Source: Topomyia yanbarensis
Taxonomy: Eukaryota > Arthropoda > Insecta > Diptera > Culicidae
Assembly (NCBI RefSeq): GCF_030247195.1
Contig: NC_080671.1
Location: forward strand, 191,702,104 to 191,766,103
DNA: 64,000 nt
Reading direction: 5' to 3'
Shown: positions 47,040 through 58,277 of the stretch, piece by piece
Layout: every line of letters starts with the position of its first letter
How positions within the stretch are numbered: the first letter of the stretch is position 1
Program-made: the position numbers and the translations under genes
Notes under the pieces: generated by a model
What the model was told of the DNA's origin: nothing
The model's input: the letters and a program-made list of their open reading frames with translations, nothing else
Database searches by the model: none

Positions 47040-48865
47040 GCCATCCACTAATCCAAACTGTCCTAGCGGCTGTCGTAACTTGGTCCCTCCAAGTGGTTTG
47101 GTTAGGGCATCTGCCGTCATCTCTTCCGATGGGCAGTACAACAGCCTTACTTCTCCATGTTCACAATGGTTATTAATAAAATACCGCCTAGTGTTGATAT
47201 GCTTAGAGCGTTTGGTTGTTCGCTATCCCTGCACGAAACTTAAGCAACTCTGATTGTCGCCATAAACAGTCGTCAAACCAATAAGATCCTCCTCCAAATC
47301 GATCATCAATCGTCTTAGCCAGATCAATTCTTGAACAGCCTCACTGAGGGCAATATACTCCGCCTCCATTGAAGACAGGCTGACACAGGACTGCTTGCGG
47401 CTTGCCCAAATAATAGAACCACTACCGTAGAGAAATACAAAACCAGTCGTTGATCGTTTACTTTCCTGGTCACCGGCCCAATCCGCGTCCACGTAGCCAA
47501 CCACCGTCCAACCGTTCATTGGACCAAAGACTAATTGCATGTCTTTTGTTCGCTTGAGATACTTGAGACACGCACTGCCACATCCGGGCGAGCGGTCACA
47601 GATACATACAGCAATGCACCCAACAAACTTCGGTATTGTGTCGTATCATCGAAAGGCCCGCTCAGAACATCTTCTTTAAAAAAACCGGGCTCCATCGGAG
47701 TCTTTACTGCTCTGCATTCTTCAAGACCAAAGCGTTCAATAACCGCATCAATGTAACTGGTAAGCTGTACACTGTAGATACCATTAACACAACGAACATC
47801 ATAACCCAGGAAAAATTTCACTGCTCCTAGGTTCGTTATATCCAACTGCTTTGCCAGCATTTCATACTCCTTCATAATCGTCGCAGAATTCTGGCATCCG
47901 GCCAACATATCGTCTATATATACCAATAACAACACCTTGTCTTGGCCGTGTCCTCGAACATACAACTATCAGACTCACACTGCCTGAAACCTAAATTAAC
48001 AACAATAGCGTGGAGGGCATGGTTCCAGCAACGCGCCGACTGTTTAAGGCCGTATATACTCTTTTTCAATTTTTATACGTACTCCTCCTTTCCTGCGACA
48101 ACATAACCGGGGGCTTGACGCATATAGATGTCTTCTTCAACCTTGCCATGTAAATAAGCCGTTCGCACGTCGAGGTGATACAGGTGCATTTTGCTCTTTG
48201 ATGCTACCGCTAACATCGCTCGAAGTGTTTCGTGTCGCGTAACTGGAGCAAAAACTTCGAGGTAATCCACTCCCCATCGTTGGCTGAAGCCTTAAGCCAC
48301 TAGTCTGGCCTTATATTTGACGACTTCACTTTGCTCGTTCCGTTTCACCTTAAATATCCATCGTGACCCGACAGCCTTACCCCCAGTTGGTAATTTTACT
48401 AGTTCCCATGTGGCATTCTGAGCATGAGCCTGCATCTCCGCATCGATTGGCTCCTCAACTGCATCCACCGCAATACCAACGACAAATTCCTGCAAATGAA
48501 ACGGCAACACACCACGTGTGCTTCGATCTCTTCGTCGCAATTCCTGAGATGGTTCTCTGTCGTTATCTTCCGCATCACCCCATCCGTGAAGATCCATCGG
48601 TTTCGGATTGTAACGATTTAGGCAGTTCGCCTGATTTAGGAATGCTCTGGATTGGAAGATCAATTGCGTTGTAGAAATCTTCTGGCATTTGCACCGTATC
48701 GCGTTGTTCGACTTCCGCGGATCCATCTCCGAGTTCAATGAACTTAGCATCCCTGCTTATGGTCATTCGATTATTTAAGAGATCCAAGAACCGGTACCCT
48801 TTATGTTCTACAGAGTACCCAACCAAAATAAGCTTAACGGCCTTATGATCGAGTTTTGAACATCA
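47040..48865 (-). pseudogene. Ty1/copia polyprotein, reverse transcriptase and RNase H part
   Basis: Minus-strand translation gives the copia-type reverse transcriptase (RVT_2): the WELVKLP...VGSRWIFKVKR start, DYLEVFAPVTRHETLRAML, the HLDVRTAYLHG motif, a KKSIYGLKQS box and the catalytic YIDD (near 47910). The Ty1/copia RNase H follows (GYVDADWAGD, SSMEAEYIALSEA, KHINTRRYF). In-frame stops and frameshifts break it, for example at 48290, 48060 and 47535. The end of the reading frame is near 47040. No matching LTR pair was found. The element is dead. Confidence 0.9.
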
Positions 48866-49405
48866 GAAAATAATTAAAGTTTAAAAATGATATGAGTGTG
48901 CTCGTAAGGACACCCGCTATCAATACCTATGTAAAACTGACACAATTTTTCCAAATTAAAGATCCCTATTGCGCCTTTATACCCTCACCCGAATAGAAAT
49001 GTACAGTAACAAAACCATGATTTTCACTGTGACAGTACAGTAATTTTACAATAATTTACAGTAAGTTTTAGTGTTATGCTACAATACAAAAACAATAAAC
49101 TTTTACGTTTTTACAGTGAATTTCAATGTAAAATAGACTTTTACAGTGAAAAAGGGGGGTGGTTATGTATCTTAACATTAAAAAAATCAATTTTTCTCCA
49201 TACATTGTTTTCTCGAAAACAGTAAAATTTAATGTGAATGCACTGTATCAGTTTTTGCTAAACAGTGAAATTTATTGTTACATGAAATTTTATTGTAAAT
49301 CTACTGTGAGAACTTAGCATCGAACAATGTTGAAACAATAATAACTATAATATTTATTGTTTTATGATTGTTTGTAGGGTAAATGCTATTGTAAAATTCT
49401 ATCCG
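48866..49405. mobile_element. Insertion replacing part of the copia integrase (MITE-like)
   Basis: Inner ends cccgaatagaaatgtacagt (48988) and the mirrored actattg/ttttacaatagcat type (ending ctatccggg, 49405) suggest a MITE with imperfect inverted repeats and many cagtaa/ttactg words. The copia frame stops just after a FYEAA motif on one side and resumes past the end of the integrase on the other, so about 130 codons are lost as well. Confidence 0.55.
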
Positions 49406-49955
49406 GGCAGCTTCATAAAATTCACATAATTCGCGATTCTGATATTCACCTCCTCCATCAGATCGAATGACAAGAGGCTTCCGTCCAAATAAGTTCTGTA
49501 CCCATCTCACGTACTGTTTGATTTTAAGTGCCTCTTCACTTTTCTGTGTCAGTAGGAAAACGACCGTAAAACGACTGTAATCGTCTACTAGTCATAAAGA
49601 ACCGATTGCCAGAAGTAGTTTCCATTGGGCCACATAGGTCCGTGTGCACCATATCAAGAGAACGCTTCGATTTACGTTCCATTACCGGCGGGAATGATTT
49701 TCGGGCAAGTATCCCATTCAGACAACAGTCGCGCGTCAATCGAACTCCGCAATCCGATAGCTTAAATCCACTTACTAGCTCTTCTGCTTGCATCCTTTTC
49801 AGGACGTCCGGCGATGGCCTACCCGACGATGCCAAGTGTGTTGACACTTTTCGTGATGCTTCCCAGCTACCTTTAGCGAACACTGTTGCACGCGAAGACG
49901 ATAAAGACTACCGATCTTGTCACCGATCACAACTGTTTCACCGGCCTTGTTATTA
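49406..49955 (-). pseudogene. Ty1/copia integrase region, frameshifted
   Basis: Contains the pre-integrase zinc region (the HRRVGHRR type, then ILARKSFPPV) and the start of the integrase core (DMVHTDLCGPM, then after a frameshift DDYSRFTVVFLL, RSDGGGEY). Catalytic Asp residues of the DDE core are seen in HTDLCG and in VDDYS/IRSDGG; the final Glu part is lost in the insertion to the left. One frameshift is near 49590. Confidence 0.85.
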
Positions 49956-49957
49956 AT

Positions 49958-50139
49958 AGGTTTGTTGCAGTACCAGGAGAAACTGGAAGTACTCCGGAGC
50001 AAACAGGGAGAAAATCGTTCCCGTACTATCTTCTTCTCTTTTTTCTTCTTCTGGTGGCAAACCGGAGTGAAAAGGAGCAAGAATTTTTTGCTCCGGAGCA
50101 GCAGGGAGTAACTTCCATGTACTGGAACAAACCTAATGA
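49958..50139. mobile_element. TA-flanked MITE inside the copia frame
   Basis: Ends GGTTTGTTGCAGTACCAGGA and, inverted, GGTTTGTTCCAGTACATGGA, with TA on both sides. It adds an in-frame basic segment to the copia ORF (KKKKEKK), which is why the 206-codon ORF remains open through it. Confidence 0.75.
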
Positions 50140-50572
50140 TACATTTCGTAGCACCGAAACAAACAGAGAATCCTTTTGAAGCCAACCGGTTCACGGAAAT
50201 CAGACCACCATCGAGGCCAGGCACAAAGAGCACGTCTTTTAGTGTAATCTTGACGCGATTTCCATCGCTGTTTTCACCGTGCAGTACACCGTCACCAATA
50301 CCACTGGCTTTTGTTTTATTACCATCTGCAAGAGTGACTGTTGACTCAACACTGGTTCGCAACGATGAAAAGAAAGCAGAATCACTTGTCATATGACTGG
50401 TGGCCCCACTATCAATCACCCACCATCACCACTAGCCAAAAAAACAAACTGCACCGCCCATTCCTTCGACTTGTTTTGCTTTCTGGCAGTCACCATCCGA
50501 TTTTCCACTTTTCTTCTTTCCTGAATCACTGGCAGCATTTTTCTTCGATAACCATTTCTTGTACTCTGCCTT
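50140..50572 (-). pseudogene. Ty1/copia protease region
   Basis: The aspartic protease signature DSGATSHM (near 50410) and the following LADGNKTKASGIG and ITLKDVLFVPGL segments are typical of copia polyproteins. Upstream residues (HFKAEYKKWLSKK in another frame) are the end of the gag zinc knuckle region, split by the 4.6-kb insertion. Confidence 0.9.
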
Positions 50573-50739
50573 AAAGTGATCAGGTAGTAAAAGTTCTTTT
50601 TTTTCGAGAGTTGTCCTACTGGAGCTGTAGAGCTAGGTTCTCGGAAGGGATCCCCGTCAGAATCACATACTACAATTTGCAGACGAGACAGGCAATGTCG
50701 CCCACTAAAACACTGCATTAGGCCAATTGTAGCGGGCCG

Positions 50740-52290
50740 TGATTCTGAATGTGATATTCATTGTACGGTTCAGGTAGGGACTCGCGATCGCGTGTATCAT
50801 CGCAAAGAGCTCGAGCATTTGTACGTTAACGTGTTCGATCGCGTGTGCGTTTGTATGTCGCGTGTGCGTTTGTATGTCGCGTGTGCTAACGTGTATGTAA
50901 CTTCGCGTGTATGAATTCCATTCTATAACGGTGTGCCTTTCGCATATTCGCGTGTGCTCTTGGATAATCGCGCGTGGACCATGAATCTAATGCATTATTG
51001 TTTGGTGTACTGCCCAAATGCTAAAAGAGTGTGAGATCCTCCATATCACTATAGTGCCCGGTGACGTAGCCATGGAACGCGTTGTCTAGTGGATATTTGC
51101 TTTTTTTATTGGTCCCACTGAATGTATGGAGTTTTTAGGATAGAGTAATGGTTTCAGGACGGGACAGATTCATGAGCGCGCGCAAACGGACGTTTGTATG
51201 TTTGTGTTTGAGACAGCGTTTGAAACTTCGTGAATGCTAAAACGTTCTCCTTATTACCTGGATGTTACTAAGTTTGCGCGATCGCGAACGTAGGTGTGCG
51301 TTGTTAATCGCGAAGGACTTAAGCGTTCGTATGCTAACGTGTTTCACGTGTGCTCGCGTTCATGTGACTTCGCGTGTACAAGACTGGATTTTGTAACCGT
51401 GTGGCATTTCCTATATACGCGTGCGTTCTTGGATGGTCACGCGGACCTTTATTCTGATAGTTTTTGATGTACAATTCACATTCTGACAGGGAGTAAGTTA
51501 CCCCATATCACTAGAGTCCTCGGTCATGTCACCATGTAACGTGGTGTCCAGTGGATATGAGAGCTTTTTTAATTGATCCAATTGAAGGCATGTACCTGGT
51601 CTGCTGATATCAAGGATAGAAACATCCGGAAGTGACCGATTCATGATCGTGCGAGTGTGGGAGTTTTTAGGTTCACGCTTGAGACCGCGGTTGAAAATTT
51701 ATAGGAGCTGAGACATTCACTTTATCACGGAGATGTTATCATGTTTACGAGATCGCGGGTGTAGGTGCCGGGGATGGTCGCGAAGGGCTCAAGCATTTGT
51801 ATATTAACGTGATTGTCACGTGTGTGTGTGTGACTTCGCGTGTATAATTTTGATTTTATAATGATGTAGCGTGTATTCTTGTTTGATCGCGCGCGGGCCG
51901 TGAATCTGATGCTTAATTTTTAGTGTATGGTACAGATGGTAGTCCGCTTCCATTTGCGGAAACTTGAGTTCCAGGTCATGTCACCATGAAACATGTTGTT
52001 TAGTGAATATGAGCGTCACTTTTTTGATTGGTTCAACTGAAGGCATTAGTCCAGACTGATAAAACTTTCGGACGTGACCGTTTCATGATCGCGCGAGGTG
52101 TGGGTTAATGTTTGAGACCGCGTTTGGAAGTTTAAAGATGCCACGTTTACTTAACTACCGGGGTGTTTTCATGTAGGCGTAATCGCGGGCGCAAGTATAT
52201 GTGGATTACTGCAACTGCATGGTCGCGCCCGTGGCCAGGCCTGTGTTATCGCGAAGGCCACGAGCGTTTGTACCTATATGAGTATAGATA
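50740..52290 (+). repeat. 466-bp tandem repeat array, about 3.3 units
   Basis: The anchor word cttcgcgtgta recurs at 50901, 51368 and 51834, giving spacings of 467 and 466. Each unit repeats ordered words: gtgtgc..tcgcgt, gatcgcgcg, atatcacta.agt, catg/tagtggatat, gagaccgcgt, gatgttatcatgtttacgag-like, gcgggtgtaggtg, tcgcgaagg. A shortened partial unit precedes the first anchor. Units are diverged (roughly 70-80 percent by eye). Rich in CG dinucleotides compared with the surroundings. Confidence 0.85.
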
Positions 52291-53617
52291 GCGTATAGTA
52301 GAGATATACTAATAAAAGGAATCATAACATGCTGAATAAAGAAAAAAAGATGCAAAGAGCTTGACTAGAAGTGTATAAATTGAACAATACTATTTTGGTA
52401 TACATAAATAATGGAAAAGCAAACTAATATATGTACAAAAGAAACAGACCAATGAAGTAGAATAGAAAAACACATGTAACATGCAATCAAACTCGTCTAA
52501 ATGTAGCATATGTTGTATATTTATCATTACCGACAATTGCATGCTGTTAGACTTTCATCCGGGAATGGATGACTCACGTGCGTCGGTAAATTTATTTTAC
52601 CCTAATTTATCCAGCCCGACTTTTCCCAATGAGTAGAACCAAATGCTATACGTCAGTTCTGCATCCATTCCCTGACCCAACTGTCACAAATACTCAGACG
52701 AATACATACATAGATACCAGGGGTTGTAATTCTCTCTCACTCACGCGAGAAGTAGCTTATCCGATGTCCAACTTTTCCGAGATAAGATGAGTCGCAAAAT
52801 TCTCCGTCTCCACAAATAGCGTGAGAATGATTTTCCGGATAAAATTTATTTGACTTTTTCCTTCTCACCGGAGAAGGTGATAAAATTTTAATTTCGTGGA
52901 AATCAATAAAAACTTCAAAAAATACACTTAATTACAAAGAAAAGCGGCAAAGAAGTATGATGGACTTGTTTTATCGTGTTTTGGAATAACGACAGCAAAG
53001 CAAGGAACGCCAAAAGGATACCGTGATAAACTCATTCACTCATTCTCCGGCTGTTTTATTTATCCGGAGAAATAACACGTTGTATTTATCCGGAGAAGTT
53101 GTGTGAGTGCCAATAACTTTTCGTGTGAAAATGTGAGTTTTTATTGTCGCAGTAGCAAACTATCCGGGCGCATTTACTCATATGAGCGATAAATGCAATG
53201 CCTGATAGATACACATACGACTAGCACATAACAGTTGTACACTAGTACGAAATACTACGATTATCGCAAAGCTACAACTAATAGGTTTCTACTTATTCTA
53301 TTTTATTAAATTAATTTAACTATTAAATTAATTTAATTAGTATATGCACGATGACGAAGTCCACCGATAAATGGACACACAATGACTCCCTCCGTGAGCC
53401 CCGTCGACGAATACCACCAATAGAACAATATTTGCAAACATGGCACACAGCAAAAGTCAATCTACGTCGATCCGCCAGTCGGCCACGCCACCGCCCATAG
53501 ACCAGTGGTTTAGCGTTGGTATGCGCTGGTGCGGAGTATGAAAAGACATATAACATAAAAAACTACAAGGGGCAGCCCTATGGGGTTGCACGAGCTGTAG
53601 ACGTAGGACTATACTAC
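52291..53617. other. Non-coding part of the 4.6-kb insert
   Basis: No gene. Around 52730-53120 the words actcacgcgagaagtagc, ttatccggagaaat and ccggagaagttgtgtgagtg recur in both orientations, suggesting an old MITE. The rest is AT-rich. Confidence 0.35.
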
Positions 53618-53621
53618 TTAA

Positions 53622-53822
53622 GGTTGGACAGAGAATGCGCAAAATTTGCTAACAAAAAAAGCAGTTTTTTTTCCACACCGTACGTCAGATCTTCATAAAA
53701 ATCAATCAGCGTATGTAGAATGTTGTTACAGTACTGCTGATTGATTTTTATGAAGATCTGACATAAGGTGTGGAAAAAACTGCTTTTTTCGTTTGCGAAT
53801 TTTACCCTTTCTCTTTCCAACC
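53622..53822. mobile_element. TTAA-flanked hairpin MITE, 201 bp
   Basis: Two arms of about 90 bp are near-perfect reverse complements (ggttggacagagaatgcgc ... atcaatcagc against gctgattgat ... ctttccaacc) around a 25-base loop. TTAA is present on both sides (53618-53621, 53823-53826), the target of piggyBac-type and some mosquito MITE families. Confidence 0.88.
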
Positions 53823-54070
53823 TTAATGTAAAATATTTATTTTCTTATTACATTGATAGTAATAATAAATCAAACATATTTCTTACTTATGGTTTAATTA
53901 CAACCAATCAACATCGAATATTACATATTGAACCAAACCTTCTTGGTTATCAGGTCATTTCATTTGTAGTAGGTGATCGAATCCGATTAAACTTATTTAA
54001 GAAGATCTCAGATATAATCACATTTCATGTATAGACCAAGCATTCTAGTTATATTTTGCCATTATTGTAA

Positions 54071-54127
54071 CTTTCCTAGAGTACGCATTTGTATGCGTAC
54101 TCTAGGAAAGAGTACGCATACAAATGC
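54071..54127. repeat. Local inverted triplication
   Basis: An 18-base arm (ctttcctagagtacgcat), loop ttgt, its exact complement, and then a third copy of 17 bases of the stem in the first orientation (agtacgcatacaaatgc). It can form two alternative hairpins. Confidence 0.9.
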
Positions 54128-54677
54128 AGAGAAGGTCTTAATCATATATCGAAACTATAAATATACAAGAATCGAAAACAATTTTATATATGGACAAGAT
54201 GCGTTTTTGCAACGGATTTTCAAGTGGCAGTGTATTCATTTATAAATAGGCTTTGTAGTATGTACCTAGTATACTACTATAGGCTGAGTGGAAATGAATC
54301 ACGTGATGGGGAAATGAATCTATGAATTGATCGAACGTAAATAATAAACTTTCGTTGTGCAATTTATTAGATCTACCTACCTACGCATTCGCCTCAAACA
54401 TTAGCACCAAGCAAAATAAATCAACGCTTATGATGATGGATAGAGCGAAAGAAACAACTAATACCACGATACTATGTTAACCGTGTTTGCAAATGGAGCT
54501 CGCATGTACAAACTATTTTGTGTACGAATAATTATACACAAAAGTGTGCTGGAAACGAGCACAACACAAAAGATAGCATACGGACAAACTCATTCGCATT
54601 CACTGGGTAGCGTACCTCCACATGCAGTGTAACGGACTTCTAAATCAGCTACACTGGCTGTGGAAACACACAGCGCA

Positions 54678-54744
54678 GTGATCTGCTTCGCCTGCTGTTC
54701 AACAGGCAACTGAGCTGCTCTGGCGAAATCCGTCCGTTTAAATA
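54678..54744 (-). promoter_or_regulatory. TATA + Inr + DPE core promoter, minus strand
   Basis: On the minus strand TATTTAAA (54744-54737) lies 33 bp before the A of an exact initiator TCAGTT (54713-54708; +1 at 54711). A match to the DPE consensus RGWYV (AGATC) lies at +28 to +32. Three correctly spaced insect core-promoter elements together are unlikely by chance. It would drive transcription leftwards through the hairpin element and the 466-bp array. Confidence 0.6.
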
Positions 54745-55239
54745 GTCGATGATGACGTCATTCATAGAAGCGTAGCGCATTAGGTACACAAATATGTCGT
54801 GTCGGACTAGGGAAGCGCTATCTTCTGTGTGTAAATGCGCGATATTTTGACTAGTTTGTCCATTATTTAAATTTTTAATGCCATGATATCAAAAATCTTT
54901 AGGTTTATCTGTTGGAATCTATTCTTAGAAGTATTTCGGGGCGATATGCGCAAAAAATTTGAAAATTTATCGTGAGATGGCTGAATTATATGCGTTTAAA
55001 ATTGGACCACTTTTCGTTACATACCATTTTTGTAGAACTTGTAACGTGCACCCCTATATCGAAAACAAAGACGTAGTCCCACGTCAAAAGGCGCATAAAC
55101 CCTCTCGGTCTCCTCGATGCACCACTATCGAGGCGTAATGCAATACCCATCTTAAAGCAATTGATGCTTGATGATGTTTGCAATACCGTCAAACCCCTAA
55201 ACCTTGGGGAGGGAAAGTGACCAGGTAGTAAAAGTTCTT

Positions 55240-55700
55240 GCAGTAAAAGTAAATGTTTTTATTATTATCCACTGTATCCAATTCCAACGCACGCGTTTCC
55301 TTTGCTAGCGAATCCATTCTCTGCTGTCGTTGTCGATATTCATCGAGCAAACGCGTTTTCACCAAAGCCACCGTCCAGTCTTCATCGGCTCTGCTTTGCA
55401 GGCTTTGCACCAAACTGTGGTACGATTGTGGCACACTACGAAAAATCATTGCTATCTGCAAAGGTTCCTCGATCGTCTGACCAGCTGCCATCAGTTTGTC
55501 AAACAGATCTTCCATCTTTGATAAATGCACTTCCATGTCATCCCCCTCCGACATATTCGCACTATACAATTGACAGAGAAAATACACAATGGTCGACATC
55601 GTCGCGTTTTCATGGTGGTCACGTAAAGCACGCCATATTTCCTTCGCACTATCGGAATTCTTCACCAGCTCGAACTGGCTTTCATCAATTGGCGATTTGC
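55240..55700 (-). pseudogene. Ty1/copia gag, C-terminal part
   Basis: Residues typical of the copia gag (UBN2-type) domain: KEIWRALRDHHENATMS, YSANMSEGDD-EVHLSKMEDLF, LQIAMIFRSVPQSYHSLVQSL, then a basic linker and the start of a CCHC knuckle (FYC). A small insertion disrupts the knuckle (the same extra bases are present on both sides of the 4.6-kb insertion, so it came first). The match is lost right of 55700. Confidence 0.85.
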
Positions 55701-56473
55701 GGCAAAGCCAAAATTAGTCATGCGACACCTATGATTCAGCTCATGAACTGGCAAAGTGATACAGTTTGCTCTTTTCACCCGTAAGTGAGTCGTAGCTTAC
55801 AACAAAATCTTCATTATCTTCTCGGAAAAAGCTTACCACTGCCAAAATATGAATGAAACGAGTAAGAAATTTAGTTTTATTTGCAATTATTCTGAAATTA
55901 CAGCCATTTGCAACTATTTCACTCATACATTTCTCCGAAATGTAATCGGGGTATTATTGTGGTTATAAAAAATCGTTCCATAAATAAAGTTCCAACTCGA
56001 AACCGAGACCCAATCAGTACCAATGTCAAACTCCTTCATATTTTGAACTACGTAGGAGATTCAGTGAAGACTATCGGAGAGAAGGATCGGCTGTGCATGA
56101 TACAAAGCTGACACTTTCCTATTAGCCGGATATATTCTTTCCTCGCCTGATCTGGAGAGTTTCATGAATTTACACCATCTCATGAAGGTTTAGCTTAACT
56201 TAGGACGAACGGGAAATGCTGTTGCGGCGGCTACGGTGCTCAACAAATTACATTTCGAAACAGCGCACATATAGCTCTACGAATAATATTAGAAAACACT
56301 ATGTTTTACACTCTTTTCGCAAGATGTTTACTCATCATCTTATAAAATGATGGTTTTCCTTCATTTTCATAAACAATTATCAACAAATTGATCGGTAATT
56401 TGGTGTTTCAAAGTCATTTTTTTCCAATGTTTACAGAAAATATATGCACTATGACAGAACAGAATCAAATCAG
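55701..56473. other. Unassigned stretch inside copia gag
   Basis: About 770 bp separating two pieces of the gag domain. Short ORFs only. It is either an old insertion or a rearrangement join; I found no terminal repeats. Confidence 0.35.
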
Positions 56474-56721
56474 CAACACTTTGCTTCCAGCGCTATCTGC
56501 GAGCGGTTTCAACGTAGAATCGCCAATAAACAGCCCGATATTTGCACGGGCCTTCATGTCGGAAATCCTCCATTCATCGGTTATTTCATTGTCATCAAGC
56601 TTTGGCTCGCAATAACCTCCCACAAACCTTTCCGCTCTAGCAACAATTCCATCCGTTGCTTCCATGAGCACCAATTACTGGAATTTAGCTTTGGAAAAGA
56701 AATTTTCGCACTTTCAGCCAT
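56474..56721 (-). pseudogene. Ty1/copia gag, N-terminal part with start codon
   Basis: Starts at ATG 56721-56719 with the typical copia gag opening (a KLNSSNWCSWKQRMELLL segment, then GLWEVI). After a frameshift it continues in the next frame (DDNEITDEW, MKARANIGLFIGDS). This fixes the 5' end of the element's coding region. Sequence to the right is its leader or LTR, but no repeat of it occurs beyond the 3' end. Confidence 0.85.
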
Positions 56722-57060
56722 CTTGCTGTTCTCCGCAAGACACGAGGCACGAGCAAACCAGCGAATCGATTACCGACAATGGTCGACAAATTGTTCACGC
56801 AAAATCCACGAATTTCTCACGAAAATATGTAGGGGTCCAAATTAGGTTGGTTACCCTACAACTGCGCAACTTGGCATGACAGTGTAAGTAGCGTAGTTTC
56901 CACTACTCATTTCAATGATATGTCATTCATCAGCTCTCCCATCTCGAATTCATCGCTCTCCAGCACCCAAAATATCTCTCCGCTCCTCGGCAAATGCAAG
57001 AGAAAAATTATATATTCTCTGTTCTTCAATTTCCTGCTCGCCGGCAATGGCAAGGAGAAT

Positions 57061-58269
57061 CAGGGTTACCAAAAATACAGAATAATCTGTATTTATACAG
57101 ATTTTCCAGCCATTTTCAGACCAAGAATCTGTGTGTATATCAGATATACAGATTTTTGAGAAATGATGTCACAAAAACTATTTTTAGAAATATTTTTTAA
57201 GTTTCTATATTAGAATATATCTTCACTTTTGAGATTGGTCGCTCACTCTGAAAGGTAAAGATTTGTAATACACTCAGGTTAGCACCCAGCAAACGCCTGG
57301 CTGAAGTCTACTTCCAGAAACGTTAATTGTAATGCTCTGTGACTTTGCTAATTTTTAATTTTTTTTCCCGAAAATTCGACAGCTGCATTGGTCGACTAAA
57401 TGTTTATAATATTATTTATCAACAAAAGTCATTAAATGAAGAAGAAAATTATTTTTCCATTGTGCACATCGATAAACTTTAAGTTTCTGGATGTAAAATA
57501 TCAGAACGACTTGTAGACGGCGCCGGTGGTTGAGTGGTACGCGTTACCGTCACTCATTCCAGTTGCCTGGGTTCAATTCCAGCCGAGGTCGTTGCGATTT
57601 TTCTGAGGATAAAAAATCTGTGGTCACGTCTTCCTTCGGAAGGGAAGTAAAGCCGTTGGTCCCCGCTCTATGAGTTTGGTGGATCGATATCTAGTCCAGA
57701 TAGTGAAGTCACCTCTCTGGCGTCGGTAAGGAAGAAGTAGATCCAACTTCTATACTCTTACTAACAAAAATATCCTCCTCCTTTGATACTTGTGGAGTGC
57801 GCAGTAGTATATACGGCCTCTAGCAAAAGCAAGTATCGGACTAACCATTCCACCCCTTTCCTTCCGCGAACTATGTTCGGGCCTGGCCGGCGCCGGTATT
57901 GAACAATAAACACTTTAGGATTACCAGGAGTTGCACATTGAAAGATATTTCGCTACTCCCAAGCATAATTATCTACTTATTCTCTGTTCAACTTCAGCTA
58001 GTCCAGATCGATAACGGAGTAGCAACCCAGGGGTGGTCGTACAAGCTCAAGTTCAATATCAGAACGACTTGTAGTGTTTTTTTTATGGAAATGTAAACAA
58101 GTCCTTGCTTTACTGATTTAAACCACAAGAATTAATCGATAGATAATCCAGCAAAAGGTTAAACGACTCAACTGATTTGATACAGATATCGACACAGAAT
58201 TTTCGAAGGGTAAATACAGATGAAAAGATTTTTTAGGACAAAAATACAGATTTAATTTTGGCAACCCTG
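57061..58269. mobile_element. hAT-type element with CAGGGTTACCA ends, SINE nested
   Basis: Ends CAGGGTTACCAAAAATACAG and, inverted, CAGGGTTGCCAAAATTAAAT. The exact 8-bp target duplication aggagaat is at 57053-57060 and 58270-58277. The body has repeated acagattttt/aaaatctgt words, as in 37046-37302. A SINE (57517-58054) accounts for 538 bp of its length. No transposase. Confidence 0.9.
57517..58054 (+). mobile_element. tRNA-derived long SINE, copy 2 (538 bp)
   Basis: Head acggcgccggtggttgagtg (A box) and gggttcaattccagccgag (B box), then the same body as 46263-46791. The exact 20-bp target duplication begins aatatcagaacg and ends cttgtag (57497-57516, 58055-58074). No poly(A) tail; the 3' end is acaagctcaag. 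Confidence 0.95.
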
Positions 58270-58277
58270 AGGAGAAT

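Larger units (their letters stand above)
50599..55213 (-). mobile_element. 4.6-kb non-coding insertion with 26-bp target duplication and oligo(A)
   Basis: The copia gag word aaagtgaycaggtagtaaaa, continuing gttctt, occurs on both sides (50573-50598 and 55214-55239, 25 of 26 match). Just inside the left copy is an oligo(T) of 6-8, which reads as an A tail on the minus strand. Long direct repeats plus an A tail point to target-primed insertion by LINE machinery. The 4,615-bp insert has no recognisable reverse transcriptase, transposase or other domain in any frame; its longest ORFs are under 100 codons. It holds a 466-bp tandem array, a TTAA hairpin element and a minus-strand core promoter. Confidence 0.75.

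Noticed and set aside
50740..52290. CRISPR-like or minisatellite array
   Set aside because: Units are 466 bp and diverged, with no short constant repeat and unique spacers; the genome is eukaryotic.
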